Below are positions 30,129 through 39,860 of a stretch of DNA of 64,000 nt, piece after piece; the first letter of the stretch is position 1, and the number at the start of each line of letters is the position of its first letter. The position numbers and the translations under genes were made by a program. The DNA lies in assembly GCA_930367205.1 (NCBI GenBank), contig OV884015.1, forward strand, positions 2,790,001-2,854,000. Reading direction: 5' to 3'. The notes beneath the pieces were generated by a model. That model did not search any database, was not told the DNA's origin, and was given only the letters and a program-made list of their open reading frames with translations. This stretch comes from Acanthosoma haemorrhoidale (lineage: Eukaryota; Arthropoda; Insecta; Hemiptera; Acanthosomatidae).

Positions 30129-33100
30129 TGAGTTTGTACGTTAGCTCCTACCCTATTATGTTCTCCTGATACAAAAACAAGGAAAATATCGTAAAAAAGT
30201 CAAATTTTTACAAAAATGCGTATTTCATAGCTGCTACGTGAGCTCCTGCCCTTTTATGTTTTCCTGATTCCAAAACAAGAAAAATATCGTCAAAAAGTCG
30301 AATTTTTACAAAAATGCGTATTTCATAGCTGTTACGTTGGCTCCTGCCCCTTTATGTTCTCCTGATACCAAAACAAGAAAAATATCGTCAAAAAGTCGAA
30401 TTTTTTCAAAAATGCGTATTTCATAGCTGTTACGTTAGCTCCTGCCCCGTTATGTTCTCCTGATACCAAAACAATGAAAATATCGTCCAAAAGTCTAAAA
30501 TTTACAAAAAATCGTATTTCATAGCTGGTACGTTAGCTCCTACCCGATGACGATTTCCTGATTCCAAAACAAGGAAAATATCGTCAAAAAGTCAAATTTT
30601 TACAAAAATGCGTATTATATAGCAGGTACGTTAGCTCCTACCCGATGATGATTTCCTGATTCCAAAACAAGGAAAATATCGTCAAAAAGTCAAATTTTTA
30701 CAAAAATGCGTATTTTATAGCAGGTACGTTAGCTCCTGCCGTTTTATGTTCTCCTGATTCCAAAACAAAAAAAATCATCAAAAAGTCGAATTTTTTCAAA
30801 AATGCGTATTTCATAGCTTGTACGTTAGCTCTTGCTCCATTATGTTCTCCTGATACCAAAACAAGGAAAATATCGTCAAAAAGAAGAATTTTTAAAAAAA
30901 TGCGTATTTCATAGCTGTTACGTAAGCTCCTGCCCCTTTATGTTCTCCTGATACCAAAACAATGAAAATATCGTCCAAAAGTCTAAATTTTACAAAAAAT
31001 CGTATTTCATAGCTGGTACGTTAGCTCCTACCCGATGATGATTTCCTGATTCCAAAACAAGGAAAATATCGTCAAAAAGTCAAATTTTTACAAAAATGCG
31101 TATTTTATAGCAGGTACGTTAGCTCCTGCCGTTTTATGTTCTCCTGATTCCAAAACAAAAAAAATCATCAAAAAGTCGAATTTTTTCAACAATGCGTATT
31201 TCATAGCTTGTACGTTAGCTCTTGCACCATTATGTTCTCCTGATACCAAAACAAGGAAAATATCGTCAAAAAGAAGAATTTTTAAAAAAATCGTATTTCA
31301 TAGCTGGTACGTTAGCTCCTACCCGATGACGATTTCCTGATTCCAAAACAAGGAAAATATCGTCAAAAAGTCAAATTTTTACAAAAATGCGTATTTTATA
31401 GCAGGTACGTTAGCTCCTACCCGATGATGATTTCCTGATTCCAAAACAAGGAAAATATCGTCAAAAAGTCAAATTTTTACAAAAATGCGTATTTTATAGC
31501 AGGTACGTTAGCTCCTGCCGTTTTATGTTCTCCTGATTCCAAAACAAAAAAAATCATCAAAAAGTCGAATTTTTTCCAAAATGCGTATTTCATAGCTTGT
31601 ACGTTAGCTCTTGCCCCATTATGTTCTCCTGATACCAAAACAAGGAAAATATCGTCAAAAAGAAGAATTTTTAAAAAAATGCGTATTTCATAGCTGTTAC
31701 GTAAGCTCCTGCCCCTTTATGTTCTCCTGATACCAAAACAATGAAAATATCGTCCAAAAGTCTAAATTTTACAAAAAATCATATTTCATAGCTGGTACGT
31801 TAGCTCCTACCCGATGATGATTTCCTGATTCCAAAACAAGGAAAATATCGTCAAAAAGTCAAATTTTTACAAAAATGCGTATTTTATAGCAGGTACGTTA
31901 GCTCCTGCCGTTTTATGTTCTCCTGATTCCAAAACAAAAAAAATCATCAAAAGGTCGAATTTTTTCAAAAATGCGTATTTCATAGCTTGTACGTTAGCTC
32001 TTGCCCCATTATGTTCTCCTGATACCAAAACAAGGAAAATATCGTCAAAAAGAAGAATTTTTTAAAAAATGCGTATTTCATAGCTGTTACGTAAGCTCCT
32101 GCCCCTTTATGTTCTCCTGATACCAAAACAATGAAAATATCGTCCAAAAGTCTAAATTTTACAAAAAATCGTATTTCATAGCTGGTACGTTAGCTCCTAC
32201 CCGATGATGATTTCCTGATTCCAAAACAAGGAAAATATCGTCAAAAAGTCAAATTTTTACAAAAATGCGTATTTTATAGCAGGTACGTTAGCTCCTGCTC
32301 TTTTATGTTCTCCTGATACCAAAACAAAGAAAATATCGTCTAAAATTCAAATTTTTACAAAAATGCGTTTTTTATAGCAGGTACGTTAGCTCCTGCCGTT
32401 TTATGATCTCCTGATTCCAAAACAAAAAAAATCATCAAAAGGTCGAATTTTTTCAAAAATGCGTATTTCATAGCTGTTACGTAAGCTCCTGCCCCTTTAT
32501 GTTCTCCTGATACCAAAACAATGAAAATATCGTCCAAAAGGCGAAATTTTACAAAAATGCGTATTTCATAGCTGGTACGTTAGCTCCTGCCCTATTATGT
32601 TCTCCTGATTCCAAAGCAAGGAAAATATCGTCAAAAAGAAGAATTTTTACAAAAATGCGTATTTCATAGCTGGTACGTTAGCTCCTACCCTATTATGTTC
32701 TCCTGATACGAAAACAAGGAAAATATCGTCAAAAAGTCAAATTTTTACAAAAATGCGTATTTTATAGCAGGTACGTTAGCTCCTGCCCTTTTATGTTCTC
32801 CTGATTCCAAAACAAAAAAAATCCTCAAAAAGTCGAATTTTTTCAAAAATGCGTATTTCATAGCTTGTACGTTAGCTCTTGCCCCATTATGTTCTCCTGA
32901 TACCAAAACAAGGAAAATATCGTCAAAAAAAAGAATTTTTACAAAAATGCGTATTTCATAGCTGTTACGTTAGCTCCTGCCCCTTTATGTTCTCCTGATA
33001 CCAAAACAAGAAAAATATCGTCAAAAAAAAGAATTTTTACAAAAATGCGTATTTCATAGCTGTTACGTTAGCTCCTGCCCCTTTATGTTCTCCTGATACC

Positions 33101-33184
33101 AAAACAAGAAAAATATCGTCAAAAGTCCAATTTTTACAAAAATGCGTATTTCATAGCTAGTACGTTAGCTCCTGCCCCTTCATG
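30129..33184 (+). repeat. 98-bp satellite array
   Basis: About 31 tandem copies of a ~98-bp unit built on TACGTTAGCTCCTGCCC, TGTTCTCCTGATACCAAAAC, AAAATATCGTCAAAAAGTC and AAAAATGCGTATTTCATAGC. Two main variants (TATGTTCTCCTGATACC and GATGATTTCCTGATTCC) alternate. A four-unit higher-order period of about 390 bp is visible from the recurring TCATAGCTTGTACGTTAGCT at 30,811, 31,201, 31,590 and 31,980. The single minus-strand frame inside (60 codons) is a by-product of the repeat. Confidence 0.93.
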
Positions 33185-33967
33185 TTAACTCGTAGCTTTG
33201 ATCATACGATCGTATAACGTGATACACTGAGTGCCAATGATATAGTACACTATCATATTCAACATCATTCGATGTTATATTTACTCGTAACTTTAATCAT
33301 ACGATCGTATCGCATGATGCAATGAGTGCCAATGATATGGCACACTATTATATTCGACATCATTTGATGTTATATTCACCCGAAACTTTAATCATACGAT
33401 CGTATCACGTGATTGAATGAGTGCCAATGATATGGCACACAATCATATTCGACATCATTTGATGTTATGTTTACTCGTAACTTTAATCTTACGATCGTAT
33501 CACGTGATACACTGAGTGCCAATGATATAGTACACTACCATATTCAACATCATTTGATGTTATATTCACTCGTAACTTTAATCATACGATCGTATCACGT
33601 GATGCAGTGAGTGCCAATGATACGGCACACTATCATATTCAACATCATTTGATGTTATATTCACCCGAAACTTTAATCATACGATCGTATCACGGGATTG
33701 AATGAGTGCCAATGATATGGCACACAATCATATTTGACATCATTTGATGTTATATTCACTCGTAACATGAATCATACGATCATATCACGTGATACCATGA
33801 GTGCTAATGATTAGGCACACTATCTTATTCGACATCATTTGATGTTATATTCACTCGTAACTTTAATCATACGATCATATCACGTGATACAATAAGTTCA
33901 AATGATACGGTACACAATCATATTCGACATCATTTGATGTTATGTTTACTCGTAACTTTAATCTTAT
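33185..33967 (+). repeat. 95-bp palindromic satellite, right block
   Basis: About eight further copies of the 95-bp satellite resume after the 98-bp array, with the same palindromic words and orientation as the left block. This placement shows that the 98-bp array is embedded in the 95-bp array. The block ends where ACTTTAATCTTA of the 95-bp unit merges into ATCTTATCGCTAA of the 203-bp family. Confidence 0.9.
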
Positions 33968-34068
33968 CGCTAACAACTCTGCAACCAGTTATGGTAGCAT
34001 GTTGTAGTTTCTTTTATTACGTACGTCCATGTATTGTCAACAATCCCACAAAGTTTGATTATATGTAT
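33962..34068 (+). repeat. Stub of 203-bp satellite, plus orientation
   Basis: Half a monomer of the 203-bp family in the same orientation as the main array, with CTAACAACTCTGCAACCAG, TTCTTTTATTACGTAC and CCCACAAAGTTTGATTA recognisable. It marks the return from the nested 95/98-bp satellites. The orientation of the family flips immediately to its right. Confidence 0.85.
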
Positions 34069-36051
34069 CACTCATAACTGATAATGTATAATTCTTCATC
34101 TTTCCAATTTCTGCAACAGGTGAATCGACCGAGCCCAGTAAATGTGAATAACTTCAATTCGCACTAGCTCCAAAATCGAGGGCAACAGTTACGTCAAACT
34201 TACTATGATTGTTAATAATTAATAAGTTTACCTAATAAAAGAAACCACAAAAAACTGCCATAACTGGTTGCAATGTTATTAGCGATAAGAATAATTCTGC
34301 ATCTATCCAATTTCTTCTAAGACCCATATGACCGAGCTTAGCAAAAGTGAATATGTTCACATCACCCTACCTCCGAAACCACTATCATCAATTTAATCAA
34401 ACTAGGTGGGATTGTTGACAATATATAGATGTACGCAATCAAAAAACCTACATAATATTATCATAACTCGTTGCCGAGTTAATAGAAATAAAAATAATTC
34501 AACATCCATCCAGCAACTTTATCCTTCACATTGCCGGGGCTACGCGGGTGGAAATATCTTCACATCGCTCTACCACCGAGACCGCTGGTAACATTTATGT
34601 CAAACTTTGTGGGATTGTTGATAATATATAGATGTAAGAAATAAAAAGAAACGACATCATTCTGGCATAACTGGTTGCCGAGTTATTGATGATAAGAATA
34701 ATTATTCAGCTATCCTTCTCCCTTCATCTGTCACATTGCCGGAGCTACGTGGATGGAAATATCTTCATATCGCTCTACTTCCGAAACTGCTGGTAACATT
34801 TATGTCAAACTTTGTGGGATTGTTGATAATATATAGATGTAAGAAATAAAAGAAACGACATCATTCTGTCATTACTAGTTGCAGATTTATTGAAGATAAC
34901 AATAATTCTTCATCTATCCAATTTCTTCAAAGACCCATATGACCGAGCTTAGCAAAAGTGAATATTTTCACATCGTCCTACCTCCGAAACCACTATCATC
35001 AATTTAATCAAACTTTGTGGGATTATTGATGTTATATAGACCTACATAATCAGAAAAACCACAACATGTTACCATAACTGTTGCACAGTTATTAGCGATA
35101 ACGTATAATTCTACATCTTTCCAAATTCTTCAACGGTTAAATCGACCGAGCCCACTTAATGTGAATAAATTCAAGTCACCCTTCCTTAACAACCTCTAGC
35201 ATCGACATAACCAAACTTTGTGGGATTGTTAATAATTATTAGGTTTACAAAATAAAAGAAACTAAATAATGCTCCCATAACTGGTTGCAGAGGTATTAGC
35301 GATAAAAATAATTACACATCTACCCAGCTTATTCATCCATCACATCGCTGGTTCTTAGCTTATGGAAATATCTTCACATCGCTCAACCTCCGAAACTGCT
35401 GGGAACATTTACGTAAAACTTGATAAGATTGTTGGCAATATATTGATGTACGTAATAAAAGAAGCCACGTCATTCTACCATAACTGGTTGCAGAGTTATG
35501 AGTGATAATGTATAATTCTACATCTTTACAATTTCTGCAACAGCTGTATCGACCGAGCTAAGCGAAGGGGAATATGTTCACATCACCCTTCCTCAAAAAC
35601 TACTAGCATCGAAATAATCAAACTTTGTGGGATTGTTGGCAATATATAGTTGTATGTGATAAAAGAAACCACAAAAAACTGCCATAACTGGTTGCAGAGT
35701 AATTAGCGATAAGAATAATTCTACATCTATCCAATTTCTTCAAAGGCCAGATCGACCGAGCTTAGCAAAGTGAATATGTTCACAGCACCCTATCTCCAAA
35801 ACCACTATCATCAATTTAATCAAACTGTGTGGGATTGTTGACAATATATAGATGTACGCAATCAAAAAACCTACATAAATAAAAATAATTCAACATCCAT
35901 CCAGCAACTTTATCCTTCACATTGCCGGAGCTACGCGGGTGGAAATATCTTCACATCGCTCTACCACCGAAACCGCTGGTAACATTTATGTCAAACTTTG
36001 TAGGATTGTTGATAATATATAGATGTAAGAAATAAAAGAAACGACATCATG
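34069..36051 (-). repeat. Diverged 203-bp satellite monomers, inverted
   Basis: Nearly ten monomers of the 203-bp family in reverse orientation. Recurring words are AACTTTGTGGGATTGTTG, ATATATAGATGTA, AATAAAAGAAAC, ATAACTGGTTGC and TCGACCGAGC, the reverse complements of the main-array words. Copies differ from each other by substitutions and indels much more than those in the main array, and some are shortened. The monomer classes of the main array are still recognisable. The 182-bp ORF near 34,406 is not considered coding. Confidence 0.92.
36046..36051. repeat. Target site duplication, left copy (ATCATG)
   Basis: The six bases ATCATG directly precede the left inverted repeat and are repeated directly after the right one at 51,207-51,212. 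Six-base duplications are characteristic of Polinton/Maverick integration. Joining the flanks through one copy gives a continuous stretch of the inverted 203-bp satellite. Confidence 0.95.
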
Positions 36052-36401
36052 AGTAGAGGTAATTCGGGAAAAGAGCAGGGAGGATGGTGTTCCATGGTGG
36101 GGGAAACCGGTTTTCTATTGTGTTCTGATGTGAAAAAGCCGGGGCCCGGTGTTCGCTAGACCCGCACGACATGGCTTTAATTAATTTAAATTTATGCAAA
36201 ACGTATGCGAAGGCTCGCTGGCTGTTGCCTGCGAAGGGGATTGATGTTGTTCATTAATCTCCGGCTCCAGCTCTCCTGTTAAGGTAGGCGGAGTTGTAAA
36301 TATCAAAAGTTAATCGTCGATGAGTATCGTTTATTACGACTTGTAATTTTACTTTTTCTTCTCAGTATATAATGGGACAAGTAATGAGTAAGACTCGAAG
36401 G
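36052..36401 (+). repeat. Left terminal inverted repeat (350 bp)
   Basis: It matches the reverse complement of 50,868-51,206 almost base for base; the main difference is an 11-bp insertion near 36,212-36,222 in this copy. The repeat contains the segment TTAAGGTAGGCGG, a T-rich tract ending TTCTTCTCAG, and the start codon plus the first ten codons of the left BIR gene. It therefore supplies upstream and leader sequence to both ends of the element. Confidence 0.95.
36284..36365 (+). other. Putative 82-bp leader intron inside the left TIR
   Basis: AAG|GTAGGC at 36,281-36,289 resembles a 5' splice donor. TTTTTCTTCTCAG ending at 36,365 resembles a 3' acceptor, six bases before the ATG of the BIR gene. 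Splicing would join a leader exon from the TIR to the first coding exon. The same sequence exists inverted in the right TIR, with its donor at 50,986/50,985. Inferred from splice-site consensus only; TATATAATG next to it could instead be read as a TATA-like motif. Confidence 0.4.
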
Positions 36402-36701
36402 AGTAAGAACTTGAGATATGAGGAAGATCGTCTTTCTACATTTGTTGGATGGAAATCGCCAGTGAGTGTCGTTAAGCTCGCAGCAGCGGGATTTTATTAT
36501 TTGAAAAAATCGGATTTAACGAGGTGTCCTTTCTGTGGAGTGATATTACACGAGTGGATGGAACATGATGATCCTTTAGCAGATCACAAGAAATGGTCTA
36601 ATTATTGTCCGTTTATCGACTACCTGGATCAATTAGAAAAGCTCCCGTTGATAACAATAGATGAAGTTGATTATAAAAAAGAAACCAGTTGTTGTTGTTG
36701 A
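36372..36701 (+). CDS. Single-BIR-domain protein (IAP-like)
   Basis: A 109-aa protein consisting mainly of one BIR (baculovirus IAP repeat) zinc module. Seen directly: an arginine-led entry (R20) with F24 and W27, the core LAAAGFYYL at 36-44, zinc ligands C52 and C55 (CPFC), H72 and C79 with canonical Cx2Cx16Hx6C spacing, and the W62...DDP tract. No RING domain follows. In insects and large DNA viruses BIR proteins bind caspases or IAP antagonists; an anti-apoptotic role here is inference. The ATG and first ten codons lie within the left TIR, and a splice-acceptor-like tract precedes them. The stop is followed two bases later by an ATG of the next small ORF. Confidence 0.88.
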   Translation: MGQVMSKTRRSKNLRYEEDRLSTFVGWKSPVSVVKLAAAGFYYLKKSDLTRCPFCGVILHEWMEHDDPLADHKKWSNYCPFIDYLDQLEKLPLITIDEVDYKKETSCCC

Positions 36702-36702
36702 T

Positions 36703-36843
36703 ATGCACAAGAGACTCGAGCATTACCTTCATCGACTTGAGGATTTAAAAATACAAATTAAAATCTATGAAAAAAGAAGATGTGAAATAAATCAACTAGT
36801 AAAAAAAATAGAACAACTTCATCTATCCCCACCTCTCTGTTAA
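36703..36843 (+). CDS. Small basic coiled-coil-like protein (46 aa), unrecognised
   Basis: An ATG one base after the TGA of the BIR gene opens a 46-codon frame; the same frame is open back to another ATG at 36,661 inside the BIR gene. The peptide is rich in K, R, E and L, with hydrophobic residues in heptad-like spacing from about residue 5 to 40, so a short helix or coiled coil is likely. No family is recognised. The tight spacing suggests co-expression with the BIR gene, but it could be a non-coding remnant. Confidence 0.4.
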   Translation: MHKRLEHYLHRLEDLKIQIKIYEKRRCEINQLVKKIEQLHLSPPLC

Positions 36844-36875
36844 ATCTTTTAGTCTCAACGTTGAAGCCTAGCAAG

Positions 36876-37472
36876 ATGGAGGGTCCACGACTATTGGAAC
36901 TAGTGACTGATTACCCCATCACTAGTAGTAAACTAGTCCGAGTCGGTCTTTGTGATTTTGTGCCCACTGTCGCTGTCATCGATAAGAAAACTACAGTGTA
37001 TATGGACACAGAAGAATGGAAATTCATCGTCGACCAAGTTCCAAGGATGTTGTCTCTTTTCCAAAGCAGGCCCAAGAAAGTGGAGGTTGAAGACCGAGTA
37101 GGATGTAAAAATGTATATTGCATATTTTCCAAGAGAGGGAGGAACAGGATCATGAAAATTGAACAGGTAGTTCTTTGTTTCGCAATGTTTAACCAGAGTC
37201 CATTAACCCTTCAGCTGAATACACCTTCGGCATGTTTCAACAAAAATGATGTGACAAAGCTTTGTAGAGACGTTAAGAAAATCAACGAATCATTGGACTT
37301 GATAACCAAGATGGCTGAACTCTATAAGAAAAATGAACAAGACGTAGAACCTGTGGAATCTACATCAATGGACTTTAATATTAATACTAATACCCTTTTT
37401 AATAATTTAAATGAACTCGAGAAAATGTGTAATAATACCCACATAAATTGTAATTTGAAGTATATTCAATAA
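36876..37472 (+). CDS. Conserved-looking Polinton protein of unknown function (198 aa)
   Basis: I chose the ATG at 36,876; the open frame extends a few codons upstream without another ATG. The product has a mixed alpha/beta N-terminal part (residues 1-105) containing VYMDTEEWKFIVDQVPRM and a basic stretch NRIMKIEQ. A low-complexity C-terminal third is rich in N, E and K. There is no signal peptide or membrane segment. I do not recognise the family. A single-strand DNA-binding or PC4-like fold is a weak possibility suggested only by the strand-plus-EEW pattern. It is the last rightward gene of the left end and converges on the minus-strand block at 37,613. Confidence 0.65.
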   Translation: MEGPRLLELVTDYPITSSKLVRVGLCDFVPTVAVIDKKTTVYMDTEEWKFIVDQVPRMLSLFQSRPKKVEVEDRVGCKNVYCIFSKRGRNRIMKIEQVVLCFAMFNQSPLTLQLNTPSACFNKNDVTKLCRDVKKINESLDLITKMAELYKKNEQDVEPVESTSMDFNINTNTLFNNLNELEKMCNNTHINCNLKYIQ

Positions 37473-37612
37473 ATAATTGTTATGTCTATACATTTTTTTT
37501 TTTTGAACCTATCCCTAAGTAAAAAGGAAAATAAAGGTAAATAAAAAAAAATTTTAATTTTTATGGTTTATTTGAAATAAAACATGAATAAATTATAGAT
37601 ATAATATTGCAA

Positions 37613-37891
37613 TTAATAATAAGTAGAGTCTTCATCAATGTAGGAATGTCTTCGTATCTGGATAAATTCCTCGTCATTTTGCCATTCCTCAGGTAAGTTG
37701 TCCCAGATTTAATCCAATGTACAGTTCAAAACGTACAAAAGCAACGAGCGAGGTAAAATTCTCAGTTCTTCAGTAGTTAAAGTTCCTATGCCTTCCTCTC
37801 CAAGCGACGGATTACAGTCTCTATTCTGTCCATTATCAAAGTGATGATGTAAGATCCTTCCGTTCCTTTCATAAATAATACTCCTCCTCAA
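37613..37891 (-). pseudogene. Small Polinton gene with internal TAA
   Basis: Reading from 37,891, the frame contains the helix-like stretch LTTEELRILPRSLLLYVLN, stops at TAA (37,709-37,711), and continues in the same frame for 31 more codons, with LPEEWQNDEEF, to a TAA at 37,613. Protein-like composition on both sides suggests one small gene of roughly 90 codons broken by a nonsense change. The 5' part has no in-frame ATG. An ATG overlapping the upstream gene's stop lies in another frame, so an additional frameshift near 37,800 is possible. Function unknown. The LP...LLYVL pattern vaguely recalls F-box helices, but this is not a claim. Confidence 0.5.
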
Positions 37892-38561
37892 ACCACAAGC
37901 ACTGAGGACGACTCTTCCTATGGTACTTGAGAGGGTTGATTAGTGATTTGGAGTCATAGACCAGTCCACAGTATACACAATTAACATTATCCTTGACTCC
38001 GCGTATAAATCCTGCAAACGACAGCAGATGATGAGAAGAGTCGATGTTTCTAAATGATTGCTTACGTACCTCTTCTTTTTTGAAATTTATAGCCTCAGAA
38101 TTTTTTCTGATCCATGTAGCCAATCGATGGGCTTGATTTAATGAGCAAACAAAGGAAGTGTTCAAATGAAAATCACATGCAATCTTATCATTTTCTAAAA
38201 TTTTCAAGTTTGGACAGCCAAAATCATGAAGATCATAGACTGGTTTATCGATAAGTTCTTCTATAAAATGACACTTTTCCCCTCCTTTTCCCCATAATGT
38301 GTCAAAGTCTTCCGTGATGGATAGTAAGAAATATTTCATATCCTCATATGGTACATCACCATAGTTCCATTCCAGTCCGTGAATATGTTTCTTTACCCAA
38401 AGATTTGTTTTCGACTCACCCACTTCTCCAGCATCTCGAGGTGGTTTGAAAAACCAATGCCACGATGAACCATGGCTGATGGAGATTACAGATAGTTCTT
38501 TAATGATCAATGAGTTAGAAGCCGAGCGATAGCCCTGAAAATCAATGACCGCCGAATGCAT
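37869..38561 (-). CDS. RNase H-fold nuclease-like protein with C-terminal BIR-like zinc module (230 aa)
   Basis: The N-terminal ~165 residues begin VIDFQGYR and include IIKELSVISI, HWFFKPP, HGLEWNYGDVPY and DFGCP. I associate this arrangement with a family of invertebrate mobile-element proteins that look like DEDD-type exonucleases; DFQ instead of DFE at the first acidic motif makes activity uncertain. The C-terminal part (about 170-225) has the BIR pattern: SFAGFIRG, then C195-x2-C198-x15-H214-x6-C221, one residue short of the usual Cys-His spacing. The ATG at 38,561 is the first in frame. The gene follows the capsid gene on the same strand and overlaps the start of the broken small gene downstream. 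Confidence 0.7.
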   Translation of the reverse strand: MHSAVIDFQGYRSASNSLIIKELSVISISHGSSWHWFFKPPRDAGEVGESKTNLWVKKHIHGLEWNYGDVPYEDMKYFLLSITEDFDTLWGKGGEKCHFIEELIDKPVYDLHDFGCPNLKILENDKIACDFHLNTSFVCSLNQAHRLATWIRKNSEAINFKKEEVRKQSFRNIDSSHHLLSFAGFIRGVKDNVNCVYCGLVYDSKSLINPLKYHRKSRPQCLWFEEEYYL

Positions 38562-38642
38562 TATATGCTTGAGTCAATGTCCTACGGTGAAGTGATATTT
38601 TTGCAGTCGACTTAATCTCTATATATAGATGTATGTGCTGTT

Positions 38643-39860
38643 TCAGTACATTTTACGGACCAAACCGGTTCCCACCTCATATTCTACAATTTTATCGTGA
38701 AGAATAAGGCAGTAAGCCTTAGTATTTGCCGGAAAGTTCTCACCCGCCTCTAGTAATACACGAATATCAATAGTCGTACTTTTTATTGCTTCAGATTGTT
38801 TAGAACAATCAATGATGGCTATAGGTGCAAATGTCTCAAAATCAGATCGTGACAGTAGAGGCTGAGAATGCCTACTATTATAATAACTCTCTTGAAACTC
38901 AGCATACATTTCGTAGAGGAGAGCCACTTTTCCTTGTGCAAAATCTAAATTCAAATCGTCATAAGGATATTGTTCGCTATTCAGGTAGAGTTTCAAATTT
39001 TTCAATTTGCAACTATCAAACTGACTGCTGTCTTTGGTAGCGTTTCTCGTTCGATCAGTCTGGAATGCTATAATAACATACCGCGGCTTTTCTAAATTTG
39101 TCGATGTTTTGACAGTCCAATTTTCCTGCTGTGTTGCAGGCAAACTAGGGTATTCGTAAAGATCCCATGATCGAAACGGAATTGATATGACCTTGTTTTT
39201 GTCAACCATCTTCAGCAATCTCAGACGTTCTTGATCAGAAACACGAATATGAGGCATCTTCCAAACCACTTTGTCCAATTTTATTTGGACGTTATCATCG
39301 CCACCCTTCACACAGTTCAAGTCCGTACTCGATCGAATCAAAACGAGTTCCTGCTTAAGATTTATTAAAATTTTTCTATAGTCCTCACATATTCCTAAGA
39401 GAATATCCAGGGGCAGGCATGCGCTGAAAATTCCGTTTTTGTCTAAGGAAAGAGTATTGTTGACACCGGGCATCGTCCACCCCGCATTTTCTAGTCCTTT
39501 GACATGAGTAGGTGAAAATGATGCATGACCTTTAAGCGTTGTATTTATTCCAGGATTTCTCACTCTATCAACTTCAATGCCATTCAATTCATATCTAATC
39601 TCATCAAACAAAAACGCAAACGCGTTATTAGTCAATTTTGAAGTAGCTCCAGGAGTACCATCTTTTTTTAAAATTCGTCCTTCAAGATAAACATAACTTA
39701 ATGAAGGAAACGTGTAGACATCTTGTTGATGTATAGGTATTCTGATTTCGTCGGAGCTGTTAAAGGTGTTCCCCGCATACGGCTGATGTGAATGATACTG
39801 GAATTGCGTAAGGGAATCGTCAAATTTTATATCTGATGTAACGCTTAGTATGTTATTCAT
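38643..39860 (-). CDS. MCP: Major capsid protein, double jelly-roll
   Basis: A 405-aa protein, predicted to form the trimeric pseudo-hexameric capsomer of Polinton-type virions. Visible support: no membrane or signal segments; a beta-rich composition throughout; the N-terminal entry DEIRIPIHQQDVYTFPS followed by YVYLEGR (first jelly roll, about 38-190); a helix-rich linker with RVSDQERLRLLKMV; and a second beta-rich half (about 215-400) with RYVIIAFQTDR and ending in a strand-rich tail. It lies in the morphogenesis block next to the minor capsid and protease genes, as in other Polintons. The start ATG overlaps the stop of the 51-aa gene upstream (ATGA). Shorter than many Polinton capsid proteins but apparently intact. 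Confidence 0.82.
   Translation of the reverse strand: MNNILSVTSDIKFDDSLTQFQYHSHQPYAGNTFNSSDEIRIPIHQQDVYTFPSLSYVYLEGRILKKDGTPGATSKLTNNAFAFLFDEIRYELNGIEVDRVRNPGINTTLKGHASFSPTHVKGLENAGWTMPGVNNTLSLDKNGIFSACLPLDILLGICEDYRKILINLKQELVLIRSSTDLNCVKGGDDNVQIKLDKVVWKMPHIRVSDQERLRLLKMVDKNKVISIPFRSWDLYEYPSLPATQQENWTVKTSTNLEKPRYVIIAFQTDRTRNATKDSSQFDSCKLKNLKLYLNSEQYPYDDLNLDFAQGKVALLYEMYAEFQESYYNSRHSQPLLSRSDFETFAPIAIIDCSKQSEAIKSTTIDIRVLLEAGENFPANTKAYCLILHDKIVEYEVGTGLVRKMY

Noticed and set aside
32355..32537. Minus-strand 60-codon ORF
   Set aside because: A reading of the 98-bp satellite; the same frame is broken in adjacent units.
28478..33967. CRISPR-like regular repeats
   Set aside because: Units of 95 and 98 bp are contiguous and fully repetitive, with no unique spacers; the context is eukaryotic satellite DNA.
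36911..37153. Minus-strand ORF opposite the 198-aa gene
   Set aside because: Shadow of the plus-strand gene; no protein-like pattern.
38825..39040. 71-codon plus-strand ORF inside the capsid gene
   Set aside because: Antisense shadow of the major capsid gene.
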